A stretch of DNA of 64,000 nucleotides from Blattamonas nauphoetae. Its lineage: Eukaryota > Preaxostyla > Oxymonadida. The stretch is from contig JARBJD010000164.1 of NCBI GenBank assembly GCA_033064195.1, forward strand, positions 62,001-126,000. Reading direction: 5' to 3'. Positions 45,485 through 57,500 of the stretch are shown here, piece by piece (positions within the stretch are counted from its first letter, which is position 1; every line of letters starts with the position of its first letter). Below the pieces are notes generated by a model. That model was not told the origin of the DNA. It ran no database searches and worked only from the letters and a program-made list of their open reading frames with translations. Made by a program: the position numbers and the translations under genes.

Positions 45485-45531
45485 TTCAGAAATGATGGTT
45501 GGATTATGGGCAAGTCATCTCTTTTCTCATA

Positions 45532-46187
45532 ATGAGTGCCCCTGGTGATTGGACCTGCCAAGTTTCTCGTTTTCACACTTATTTATCCTTGTTTTTCTCC
45601 AGGAATGCGGCTGCAACAACTTCGCCCGTCGTGTCGCGTGTTTCAAATGTCAAGCGCCTAAACCTGGATTTGAAGGGAATGTTCCTCAACGCGCACCTCA
45701 AAATATGCGCCCAGGTGATTGGTATTCTTTTCTCATTTAAATCTAATCGTTTCATCATCCTCGTCATCAGGGTCTGTGACAACTGCAACGAACACAACTT
45801 TGCAAGCCGGTAGTGTAGCATTCTCTATTTATTCTTCAAGTTCTCAATGTCGCTCGTGTGGACAACAGCATGCAGGCGGTTCACGCTCAAGACCAGGTGA
45901 TTGGGTCTGCCCTTGTATGACTTCTTTTCAATCTAACGTCAACATCTCTCTCCTTATTGCATGACTCCGTCGACATCAATTATACTCATTTGTCATCAGC
46001 ATGCAACTATCTAAATTATGAATACCGTGAGGTTTGCGGAAGCTGTGGGGAAGGAAAACAAAACCAGGGAGGTGGTGGACGCTCCAAGCCTCAAGTCCGA
46101 GAAGGAGACTGGTTCTGTCCATCGTGCAATAACCACAATTTTGCTTCTCGTACACAGTGTCGTCAGTGTGGGCAGGCTCGAATGTAG
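45532..46187 (+). CDS. RanBP2-type zinc-finger protein with four fingers
   Basis: Five exons joined over introns 45562-45602, 45722-45770, 45810-45840 and 45915-45999. Each junction falls inside a finger or its linker. The spliced protein has four W-x-C-x2-C...N-x6-C-x2-C modules: DWTCQECGCNNFARRVACFK, DWVCDNCNEHNFASRSQCRS, DWVCPSCNYLNYEYREVCGS and DWFCPSCNNHNFASRTQCRQ. Finger linkers are Gly/Arg/Ser-rich. The NFASR-x-QC pattern in fingers 2 and 4 is typical of the RNA-binding subclass (ZRANB2, plant TLS/FUS-like proteins) that recognises GGU in single-stranded RNA. About 140 residues. Role in splicing or RNA handling is inferred from the family. Confidence 0.8.
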
Positions 46188-46511
46188 GGTTGTCAGGATT
46201 TCATTTCATCTTGTTAGGTTCACTTGCATCGGTGGGGTGGGCTTCTTCTGCATCTCTCACAATTCTTTGGATTGTTTATCTTTTTGTGGGTGATGTTGGA
46301 GGTTCCATGAATCTGAACACTTCGTTTTAATCTCTCTGTTCCCTTTTGTCCTCACGAGTGGACAAGGTCTGACTTTATCTCGCATTGAAATAACATATGT
46401 CATCACATCTTGGCTACAGAATTAAAATAATCTAAATTCTGTGAGTGGGAATGGCTTTTGCTGATTGAAGTGTTTGCTGTTCAGTACTTGATGATAACCC
46501 AGTCCAGAGTT
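46188..46511. other. 324-bp convergent intergenic region
   Basis: Lies between the 3' ends of the RanBP2-type zinc-finger gene and the hnRNP L-like gene. No gene or repeat is seen; it presumably holds both 3' UTRs. Confidence 0.4.
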
Positions 46512-48476
46512 TTAGATGGATGTATTTCGCTCGTTCATTGTGGAAAATGTTAGAATTGTGGGACGGGGCATGTTTGTCATCTGAGAAGAGAGGAAGAAAG
46601 ATCGACAAAAAAAGGAAACTGTTCGATGGCTAGTGAGAAACACAGCACTCACTGCATTGTCAATGGAATCAAAAGTGGCAATGCATCGTTTCATATCTTT
46701 CTTTCCACGGGTATCGGGTGCAAATTCGTACGAATCGACTGAGACAGGTGTCGGTGCTCCTGCTTCAGAAAAGAACGCAATCACATCAGCCTCGGTTGCA
46801 GATGACAGGACAGGTTTCATGTGCACATGCTGTGTCGGCTTAAAGGAATATCCTTTCGGTTGCGATTGAGCGATTGAGACTACTCTATTCGCTGGCATGA
46901 GGGAGAAATCACGGTTGAACAGGTCTGTCTCTGGAGGCGATGTGGTTGGAGTATCCCAAGCAATCGAATGGTGAACAGAATGGCGGACATCAAGTTGAGA
47001 ATCGAGGACCTTCAGGCCGTTGAGGAACGCGATCGCCCAGTTTGCTTCAATCGTAGTTTCCATCTCAACAAGAGCAGTATTCTGCCCATAAAACCGTTTG
47101 ACCTTCTGGCAGTGCCCATATAGAGAGAAAAGATTGTATATATGCTGTGTTGATGGGATTTTGCGTGTTTCGTCATTAGGCAGGTTATGAACGATAAGCA
47201 CAGAGGATTCTTTTGAGAAAAGATTTGATTGTGTGATGGGCTGGTTGTATCCCATCCTCCCAGGTGCATTCATTGGTCCCATGTTCCCCATCCCTCCCAT
47301 CATCATCATCATCATCTGATTTTGGTCATAATACGGAGTCATGGGGTACATCGGCTGCATATATTGCTGCTGGTTCCAAGGTTGTGTTCGCAACTGACGG
47401 CTTTGGAAATTGGGTTGGCGGTCGGGCTTTGGCTGAAGTGGTCTGCGAGCCGGGTTCCGTCGAGGTTCCGTCGGGAGATTTGGCCGAGTGAAATCGTAGG
47501 TTTGCTCATTGTTGTATTCCACATTGAGGTGATTCTGGTGGTTCTTCGAATACATTATCCTGATTTCACAGCATCCTTCATAGATCTGTTGTCCATCGAG
47601 GGCTTCCTTGGCTGCAGTGGCAACTTCGATGGATTCAAACTCAGCCAGAGCGCAGACACGGTTCTTTTGGAAGAAAACAATGCGGAGGACGTTATAGTCT
47701 TTGAGAATTGTTCCCAGTACGTCGACCGTGATCGGATAAATTGGATTGTGAACAGTAATCAGGAGAATTTTTGATGGTGGGACATTTTGAGCATCTTATG
47801 AAGAATGATCAAGAAAAATGAGAAAGGTTTTCGAGAGTTTGAGCAAGTTAAGGAGAGGAAGGACTGAAAAGAAGATGATGTTGCGTTTTTCCATACCTTC
47901 ATCCAACGATGTATTCCGGTTGATTGATTGGCTGCTAGAGTACTGAAAATAGACTCTGGTATCTCCCATAATTGGCGGTCCATTCTGTTTGTAGTGATCG
48001 ACGATGTATTCGGCGACAGACTTGTCGGCCATCTCAATCAACATTTGATTTGGACTTTTCATATTAAAGACATAGGCGATTTCCCCAAAGGTATGGAGAA
48101 ATGTGATGATGTCTTGAGGGTTGATGTCTCGTTCCGAATGAACATGAATGACTTTTGATGGTGGTGTGTTTTCGGCGGATGGTGGCGGATGAGAAGGAGG
48201 ATTCTGAGTCATTTGATAATGTGTGTTTGGTGAATGGTTTGGTTGGGTTGAACTACAAGAACAGACGCTGGCTGTCGAGAAAGAAGCTTTTGTTCGACCC
48301 ATTGAAAAAACTAATCTCGTGGAATCGCACATATCTCTACAGAATGCAGCTACAATAGCCGGTTCTGACATTATTGGGGTTCTTTCGATGATTTCATCTC
48401 TTTTAGAAGACTGAGGATTCCCAAACAAAGAATCCAATGCTTCAGTCTCCCTTCTTTTCTTCCATCTGTTCTTCAT
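46512..48476 (-). CDS. hnRNP L/PTB-type RNA-binding protein
   Basis: Multi-RRM splicing regulator. Motifs in order: a Pro-rich leader, then RRM1 (SKVIHVHSERDINPQDI...); RRM2 in the next exon, with LLITVHNPIYPITVDVLGTI and ...QQIYEGCCEIRI, closely following the hnRNP L/PTB RRM2 (NPIYSITTDVLYTI, DIYSGCCTLKIEY); then YDFTRPNL, as in that family. A Gln/Met/Gly-rich linker with a methionine run follows. Then come RRM3 (SSVLIVHNLPNDETRK) and a degenerate RRM4 ending NERNTSI. The start is uncertain: ATG 48476 opens the frame, while ATG 48212 just before the Pro-rich leader is the more conventional start. A 3' intron near 46567-46640 is a multiple of three and stop-free. Confidence 0.75.
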
Positions 48477-48597
48477 CTCTGTTCAAATCATTGGGAATCA
48501 ATTCATTGGAGAGAGATGTCTGTCGACCCCTGGTTTATCTCTGAAGATAGAGAAGGACTCTTCAGGAAAGCCCTTTAATTTTTTATTTCACACATGA

Positions 48598-51500
48598 ATG
48601 ATTGTTAATTCAACACCCAGTCTTCTTGAGCGTGTCAAGAACTACTTTGCCAACTCACCTTCTGGTGGGCGAGGTGATGGTTCCTCAAAATCTCCCTCCT
48701 CTCCCCTTGTACGCTCGGAAACAACACTTCTTCCTTCATCACCTCCTGTCATTTATATTCATTGTAGACTATGCGAAGAATGTTTGACCTTGTCTTTTGT
48801 TGTCATAACTCTATTTTTAATTCAAAATCTATCCTTGGGCATCAAATTCACATCGGTTCAGATCTTCCGAGCGATCAACTCGAGGAACATCATCGGCATT
48901 GTCTCCCAATGCACAAAGGAGTGAATACTGTTATTCAAGAGCGAGAAAAATTGCTCAAAGTCTCCATTTTCTCCCTTTTTATCCACATTCAGCTCCTCCT
49001 CTCCATCAAAAATGCAATTCACAGTGCGCTTGATGATGTGAATAAACAATTCGACCAATATCACTCGGATCAACGTGATCTCATGGAAAAATTACAGCAA
49101 GCCGTCCAAGAAGCTGAAGCAGCGGAAATGGAAAAGGAGAACAATGATCGTGATCGGGAAATTGAACATATGACAGAAGAAGATCGTCTCAGCTCTTTAG
49201 ATCGAGGAGAACTGAATCACGATGATCTGGACAAAAAGGATGAAGAGACCGATGAGGAGAAAGAATCGGAAGACACAAAAAATCCAGACACTCGGAAAGA
49301 CTCGATGAATACCCTTGATGAACGGCCAGAAGACGACACAATCGATGATCCAAAAAAAGAGGAAGACCAAATTGAAGGAAGCCCTACTATCGACGATGTG
49401 AAACAAGAAGAGCATCAAAAGGACAATGAACTCAATCAATCAGCGATCCAAGAAACCGATAATGTGGATGAAACACCTCTCGATGATGTCCAAATAGTTG
49501 CAGACGAAGAGACCAGAAAAGAAGAGGAGAAAAGAAAAGAAATTGAAATGAAAAAACAGAAAGAAAAAGACAAGAAAGAAAGGGAACGGAAAGAAAAAGA
49601 AGAGAAAGAAAAGAAAAGGAAAGAAGAAAAAGAGAAGAAAGAACGAGAAAGAAAGGAAAAGAGAGAAAGAGAAAAGAGAGAGAAGGAGGAAAAAGAAAAG
49701 AAAGAGAAAGAAGAAAAGGAACGGAAAAAACGAGAGGAAGAAGAGAGAAAAAGGAAAGAAGAGGAGGAAAAGAAAAAGAAGGAAGAAGAAAGGAAGAGAA
49801 AAGATGAAGAAGAAAAACGAAAAAGGGAAGAGGAGGAACGAAAGAAAAAGGAAGAAAAAAGGAAGAGAGAACGGAAAGATTCTTTAGATTCGCCGCTTAG
49901 TATACCGCCAGTTATCCTTACTCCGGCGGAACAACTCCGTCTCGACCTTGAAACGATGCCCATCCCTCACTCTTTCACCTCTGCCCAATTCTCCCTTGAT
50001 GACATCATTGTGCTTCGCCATTTCTACGACTATGGAAGAAACGCATATTTGGCCCTCCAACGTGATTCTCCTAACGCGTCGATGATTGGAGCCCTCAACT
50101 TCGAGCTCGAATCGTCGCTGCGTTTGTGGGACAATTATACGACGAACGGTGGCGAAGCGATTGGTGCCCAGACCAGCGTTGAGCAGTTGATGCGGGATGG
50201 GCTCGCAGTCCAATTGTACACCCCACAGAATGACCCCCCGTCAGCCCAATCTCGTTCAGAGCGCACGCCTCTCTCCCAGTCATCTCGCCCTCTCGCCCCT
50301 CCCACAAAGCCATTTCACACCACTCCATCTCCACTCACGCCAATGCCTTCCCTCCTCCGGCCGTTCAACCACCCAACACCAACAGCCCCTCGCCTCTCTC
50401 AATCCTCCGAAGCCAAGCCGGCGCCAGTTGTGAGGCCACCCAACATTGTTGTCATCCAATTCGGGCAGCATCTCCAAGCACACATCGACCACCTCAAGAG
50501 GCAGATCCTGATGGCTCAGGCCGAGTACAAGAACGTCCACAGGTCCCTCAGGAAAACAGCATCCATCGCAAACATGTCACAAAACCGATCGTACGCGAAC
50601 ACTCCGTCGATCTCTCAAACAACCAGTCCGCGCTTGGAAGACAGTGATGTTCCACAGCCCCCCTCCTCGCACCTCGCGCCATACACCACACCTCAATCAT
50701 ACACGTCGTCACCTGGACAGACAATCAGCGACGAATCGTTCGATCCTCGGTTTGTGGAGCTCCAGTCGGGGTCGCCGCAACCGACGGAAGACGATGAGAG
50801 CTCGTCCGACGATGGGGATGTCAACGAACACCTCATCTTCCGGCGAAGGACGGTCTCGATAGAAGACTTTGATGTGAAGAAGAAGATCAGTCGCGGGGCC
50901 TTCGGAAGGGTGTATCTCGTCAAGAAGAAGACCACGGGCGATCTCTACGCAATGAAAGAGATGGACAAGAACGAGATGCAGCGGAAGAACTTGGCCATGC
51001 GTGTGCGTGACGAGGAGCGGATCCTGCAGAACCTCCACAACCCGTTCATTGTGGACATGATCTACTCCTTCCAGAACGAGACCAAGCTCTTCCTCGTCAT
51101 GGAGTATTGTCCCGGCGGGGATCTGTACAGTCTCCTGAAGAACCTGAACTCGCTGAGCGAGCCTGTGGCCAAGCAGTACACCGCTGAGCTCGTCATCGCG
51201 CTGGAGTATCTCCACGCCCACAACATCATCCACAGAGACTTGAAGCCAGACAACGTGCTCGTCGCGAAGGATGGCCATCTGAAATTGATTGACTTTGGGC
51301 TGTCGCACTACAAATACGAAACGGATGACGAAGTTGTCCAACCGGAAACACTTCCGAGCGCTGCTGACAAACTCGAAAAGACAGAACCAAAACTGGTGAT
51401 GTTCGAAGGGTTCGGCACAATGGACATCACCCAAATGGAGAAGGCGGACCTTCGGATGGTCGTCAATATCGTGAGCGGTCTGTTTGCTCTCAGGAAGGAA

Positions 51501-53789
51501 ATAGAAGAAGAGAAACAACAGCAAAAGGAGGAAGACAAGACATCTCTCGTCGACTCTCCGTTTGCCAATGTCCACGCAACAGCAGCAGGTGTCATCAACA
51601 TCGCGAAAGACAGTACACAATTCAAAACAACCGACTCCTTCTTCGAACTCGCTCAGTTCCTCGAAGGAGAAGATAGCGACGGTGAGGACAACAAGGGCAC
51701 GGGAATCCCCCCTCTTGAATGGGCGAAGCTGACACTCGAGGAGAAGAGGAAACAACGTCAGCGCAGTCGGACCCTCGCTTTCTCCTGTGTCGGCACACCA
51801 GACTATCTTTCGCCTGAGATTGTTCAGAAGAAAGGCCACACTGCTGCTGTTGACTGGTGGGCACTCGGATGCATGCTCTACGAATTTCTGGTTGGTGTTC
51901 CGCCGTTCTACGGTTCGTCGCCGGATGAGATCTTTGAGAACATCCTGCAGAGGAGAATAGAATGGCCGATGACAGAAGGTGAGGATGGAGAGCCTGTCCC
52001 ACTTGTCTCTCCTCTCGCACAGTCACTCATCGAGCAGCTTCTCACTCTCGACCCAAACGAGAGGCTCGGATCCAAAAGGGATGCGTTGGAGATTCGAGAG
52101 CATCCGTTCTTCCAAGGGACGGACTGGGAAGGCGTCCGAAGTGCTCCTCCTGCCTTTGTTCCCGTCCTCCAAGATCCGGAGGGGATCGAATACTTCGAAG
52201 TGAAGGAAGTGTTCCAGGAATCAGACGAGAAACGCAGAAAGTATTCGATATTCAGAGAACAGGCCATCGTCAACCCTCTCCCAGACGGCGAGCTTCCCAT
52301 GTTGGAAAGGGAGCTCAATGCACAGCCTGGCAATGTCAAGAAGAAGCGAGCCCGTCGCCACCGACGGAACAAAAAGCGAAAACGCGAACAACAGAAGTCT
52401 CTCACAGACGTGCACATGTCCAAAAAGCCAGAAGAAGTCGCAACCAGCCCAAAAGCCCGAAGCATCCCATCGTCGCTCTCCATCCCGCCCTTTCGGTACT
52501 CACCGGAGAAGGCCAAGGATCCAAAAGCTTCGGAGCCAATCGTGGAATCGGCCGTGACATATTCAGAGCGGGTTTATTCGATGTCGTCCTTCACTCAAAA
52601 GCACACCACTTTTGAGTCGGCAAAGGAGGAAGAGAGCGATACCACCATTCCAACATTATCACGACGCTTCTCGTCGTCTCAGGATCGACAAAAGATGTCG
52701 GCCAATCGACAGACAAGCGATTCACAGCAAATTGAACAGAATACAAACAAACCAAGCATCACCACACTCCGCAATTCGTCGATATCTCGTTCTCTCTCAT
52801 TTGGATCCAAGGAGGATGCATGTGGAACACCAGGATTCTCACCTACCAGACCTCGCTCTCACACCCTCTCTGGAAGCTTCACTGATCTTCGTGAAGAATC
52901 CTCGAAGGAGAAAGAGGAAGCTGCTGAGGAGAGCCAAGAAGATTCAGATGAATCAGTTCTAAAACTGACGATTCTCGCGAGAAAGAGGAAGGTCGCTGAT
53001 CTGGTCGAACAAGCCCTTGCAGAAGTGACTCCGGACTCTCACACTTCGAACAAGAAAGAAGCAGAAGAATCTGACGAAGAAAGCTCGGATTCAGCCCCTC
53101 CTCTCCTCCGAAAAAGAATCAACACTCAACAGAAAGTGGAAGAAGCGCTTGGTCTGCTGAACATCACCCCGTCTGCAGACGCGCCACTAAACACTCCTCC
53201 TCAGCAGGCACCGTTCATGCGACCAATCGCTCGAGGCCGACAAGTCTATCAAAACACTCAAACTGCTCTGGAAATGGTGATCCCTGCTGCCCCATCGTCT
53301 CCTGCGTCCCCACACACGAATGCGGAAACAAAATCAATTGATAGCTCAGAACTTCCCAACAGTCAATCCACTGCAACAGGTGTGCTCCGAATTGAGCAAC
53401 CGTTCCTTCACATTCAGCCACACATCACACACTCCCTCAATCTGACTCCCAGACTCGAGCCAAATCCGCGATACGAAGCTCATTCTGTCGGGTTGAATTC
53501 CCTCCTCCGCCCACTTCTGACTCCACTTCTCCCACCGGACCAACCAGAGACGCCGCTGCAAGGAAAGAAACAAGCAGCTCGGAAGGACCTGTTTGGGTCG
53601 TGGAACTATATTAATGTGGATCGATTGGAAGCGGAGAACATGCAAATCATCAACAACTTGAAGACCCCCACACTCACCGCCATCTCTCCATCTGTTTCGA
53701 CTGAATCAAATCCCGTTACGATAGCGAACTCCAAAACACCACAACTTGATTTTGCTCCTCTTCTGTCGGAGGAGCCTGAACATACTTGA
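48598..53789 (+). CDS. Rim15/Greatwall-type AGC kinase with N-terminal zinc finger
   Basis: About 1,690 residues. Removing intron 48782-48861 (80 nt) joins HCRLCEE to LPSDQLEEHHRHC, a C-x2-C...H-x3-C finger like that of fungal Rim15 and plant IREH1. A second intron near 48960-48992 precedes a coiled segment, then a Lys/Glu-rich stretch at 49500-49880. The kinase domain starts near 50865 (ISRGAFGRVYLVKK, YAMKEMDKN), with HRDLKPDN, IDFGLSHY and GTPDYLSPEIV. About 155 residues separate DFG from the APE-type motif (51300-51790), the long insert characteristic of the Greatwall/Rim15 group. The C-lobe ends HPFFQGTDWEGV with an AGC tail. The long C-terminus is Ser/Pro-rich. All catalytic residues are present. 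Confidence 0.85.
49500..49880 (+). repeat. Lys/Glu-rich low-complexity tract in the kinase gene
   Basis: Almost pure A/G purine strand encoding repeated EKE/KKR/ERK units without interruption for about 125 residues. It predicts a single charged alpha helix and is prone to length change. Confidence 0.8.
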
Positions 53790-54545
53790 CATTCACAACG
53801 ATACTATCTCTCATCACACCCAGACTTTTTGTTTTTTTTCCAAAACAATCTTACTTTCGCCCTTCTTTGAATAACAGAATGATTCTTGATTTGTCTTGTT
53901 TTCTTGTTAAATGTAAGTGATGATGTGATTGAGCGTGGTGAGGTGTGAGATGGCTGAACGAGTGAATTGCGAGAGATGGGAAGTGCTGAAATGATTCTAC
54001 TTCTCTCAGCAAAAGCAGATGCTCCTCTGACAGGAGAAGACGAAGTGAAAAATGATTTTGTTGCAAATGAAAGACAGAAAGATAACTGCAAGAAGACACA
54101 AAATGTGGGGGAACTCAGAAATGCGTGATGGTTCAATGAAAAGAAGAGGAGAAACGTTCTGATGTATGAGTGTGAGATGTGTGATGATGTGATGTGTTGA
54201 GAGATTGAGTATGAATGTGTGGTCAAAGAAAATAAAACCGAAGAATCAAGAAATCCAATTCCTCATCCATGAATGTGTTCCAGTCCCAATCTGATTGCCG
54301 TTAAATTGAGGTGAGTTTGTTTGACGTGCAGATAGATGATGTAAGAAAGATGAAGTGGTTTCAGATGGGATGGATGATCGTTGGATTGCGTCGTGGGAGT
54401 GAGTAGCTACTTCCTGTGAGGGGTGAGATGAGTGATTGGAATGTGCTATTTGCACTCATGGAATGAAGTTTGTGACGTGTGATAATAATGGTGATGAGTA
54501 AATGTGTAAATGTGATAGATAAGGTGTGACAGAGCGAATCCAAAA
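53790..54545. other. 756-bp convergent intergenic region
   Basis: Longest gap in the window. The part at 54120-54220 is rich in GTGTGATGATGTG-like units. A 140-codon minus-strand frame (53804-54226) is open but Ser/Phe/His-rich and lacks any domain, so I do not call it. The region probably holds the 3' UTRs of the kinase and the beta-helix gene. Confidence 0.4.
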
Positions 54546-57500
54546 CTATTGGTGGAAGTCCTCCATCCGTTGTGAAGTGGTGAATAGGTTCTCAGATAAC
54601 GCTTCATCGACGGTCTTCAGATTCGGTCGTGCTTTTGGTTCAAGGGAGAGGCATTTTCCGATGATTTCTCCCAATTTCGGATTTGCTATTTGGTCCATCG
54701 GTGGTTGGACTCCAATCCCAAGTTGGCGCTGAGCGTTTGCAGCGTCAGTTTCCCCGAAGGGCACAGAACCAGTCTCTATTTCCCACAAGACAAGGCCAAG
54801 ACTAAAAACTGTCCCGTGGTCGTTAAGAGTGGTGTCTTTTTTGATATAAACATCTGGCGCCATCCATCTCAATCCTTCAACTCCCTTCTCGATGTTCTTC
54901 CCATCGCCTGTACCACCTCCCGTTCCGTCTCCTGTCTCCCCGATGTCTGGAACATCATCATTGGTTTTCAGTAAGACTTCTTTGTCTGGTCCGAACAAGA
55001 TCCAGTGTGGAGACAACTTCTTTAATCCAATATTTTGGGAATCCATCTTGCGGAGTTGAATGAGTCCTCTGATGATAGATTGAGCAATTCGGTGTTTCTC
55101 TCCATCAGTGAGTTGTTCACCACTTGTGTGGATTCTGTTGTACAACGTATTGTGCGACATTGTAAATGTCTTCACTCCTGGGTTGTCACAATTCATCACT
55201 TCAATGGGCTTTTGCATCGCAGTTGCAACCATTTTCTCGTTTAAATGCTGTTTTGTTTCGTTCAGTTCAAAGACTCGGTCAAATTCATCCTGGTTAACTT
55301 TCACCATGTTTGCAGTTGTCTTCATATCCTCCCCGTCCCATGCGTCTTCCATCTCAACTTTTTCCATTAGCAAGCCCTCTTCAGTTGCGCCCATCATTGG
55401 TTTCAGTTCTTCTTTCTCGTCATTATGTTTCTTACATCGACGGACAAGAACAAGGATCACGATCAGAGCGAGAAGGATCAAAAGCCCTCCAACAGCCGCT
55501 CCAACAATCCAAGGCACTGTCTCTGTCGCATGTGCCTTTCGAATGGACGCCTCACAATCTCGGAGTTTTATCCACGATGTGCTTTCAACTCCTGCTCCAA
55601 ACTGGAGTCGGCCACGCCATTCCATTTCTTTGTTCAGGTTCGAGAGGTCCTTCTGTGGGTGCAATTCAAATTGGAGTGTGTTTTCTTCCCACTTCTCTGG
55701 ATTCAGTGTGATCAAATCTAGGGTTACCCGTTGTTTAGTCTGATTTTTGTTTTTTGTATCCCATTCGAAGACCACCAGGCTGAGACCGCAAGGGATCAAA
55801 GTTTGTCCATAAATGATAATGTTCAAGGTGTCACCCTTTTTGTTTAACGTGCTTGTGCTTTTCTCACTCATTTGTGCGATGAAGAATGGTGAGGTTAACT
55901 TTGTTCCTGCAAGAGTCACAGAACAATCATCACTTCTGATCCAGTTCGAAACATCTTCTGACATTCCAGAAGTCTCGACACTTGGAATGTTGATGCTTCC
56001 ATTTCCGGTGCACCGAATGTTCCGATTGACTGAAGGGAATTGTTTGTTAGTTGCACTGTTGTGTTCAAAGAGACAGTTGTGAAGAGTGACATGGCTACCC
56101 TCAACAAGAAGCCCACCTTGGCTGAGTTCACAGAACTGACAGGTGTCAATTCGGACGAGTTCACAGTTGGTAACCTGAATGAGGCCGGTGTCCCAAGAGC
56201 AGATTGTTTCGGAGTTCGTATCGCTGTCAGGAAGGACACCATCGAACATACTATCCCTGATTTTGAGAGTGGTTCCATTTGTCGCGTTGAGGAGAGATTG
56301 ACATGTGCAATTAAGGAGAGAGATATTTGAGAATGAGGCAGTGGAGAAGGATGAGAGTTCAAATGGGGTCTGTGAGAAACTGGCTTTCGTGAGTTCGAGA
56401 ACGTTGACATGGAGTTCTCCTGCTGAAAGAGAGATGAGCTGACGAGGAATGTCTCCTGTCCATTCGAACTTGCACGAGGAGATGTTCAGCAACCCACGAT
56501 TTGAAGTGATGAGGGGGCGGTCAGAGGGTTCCAGTAGCGAGAAGAGGAGAGATGAGAATGTTGTGGTGTGTTGGACAGTCGATTGTGCATTATTCAGATG
56601 GCCTTCGGTTTCGACCATAATCTTACTGATACCGCTCTCACTTCTGATTTCAACATCATTCACTCCGAGAGGAGTTGAGTGTGTTAAGAATGCTTCAGAT
56701 GAAACAACGAGCTTCACTGTCTCTTCCCCTGACAGATGGGTCATCCCTTCATCAACAGTCCGGCATCTCCAAAGGCGTTGACCGCATCCTGTTGCATCTC
56801 GGCCATCTTCTCCGACATAAATGGTTGGTGCTTCGAACCCGATAAGATAGTACAAGAGTGTGATCATTCTATACTGAGATGTTTCTTGTTCTGCGAGATC
56901 TGTTCCAAATAGGAGGGAGTTCTGCGATGGAGAAGAAATTGTGGAATCGATAACGGCCCAATTGCCAACAACGATCAACTTCTCGAACGAATATCCGGAA
57001 AGATACATCCAATCTCCGTTGTTGCTCTCTCCACAAGTGCATTCTGAGAATGTGGCGTGAACTGTAAGAGAGCCGCCTGAAACATCGGGAGCTGCCAGAA
57101 GTGCAAATCCACCCCCAACTCCTTTCGATGAGCATTGCACGAACGAGGCATTGAAGAGACGAAATTCTCCTCCCGCTTCGACAGTGCAGTGCAATGCTCC
57201 TCCATCTTCATCCGACGAACATCCGATAAACTCAACCACATTTGAAGAATCTCCGATCTGGACGACCTCCCCCAGGTGCACTCTGATTGTGATGGCTCGC
57301 CCTGTATTTCCATTCGATGTTGTCTGATCATTAATGTTTTTGAAGGTCGATCCAACGATCTTCAAAGAACCATGACCTTTCAGAAGGGAGTCAGAAAAGA
57401 GTCCCTCCTCGAATGTGCAATCATTAATCAGAACGGTGCCTCCATTCTGATCGACGATTGTCGAAACAGTTTTCGAGAAGACTTGGGCGATCGAACTAAT

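Noticed and set aside
50709-51839. 376-codon minus-strand frame opposite the kinase domain
   Set aside because: The plus strand encodes an unmistakable AGC kinase here.
53804-54226. 140-codon minus-strand frame in the longest gap
   Set aside because: Ser/His/Phe-rich, no recognisable feature, and its start lies in simple GTGTGATG-type sequence.
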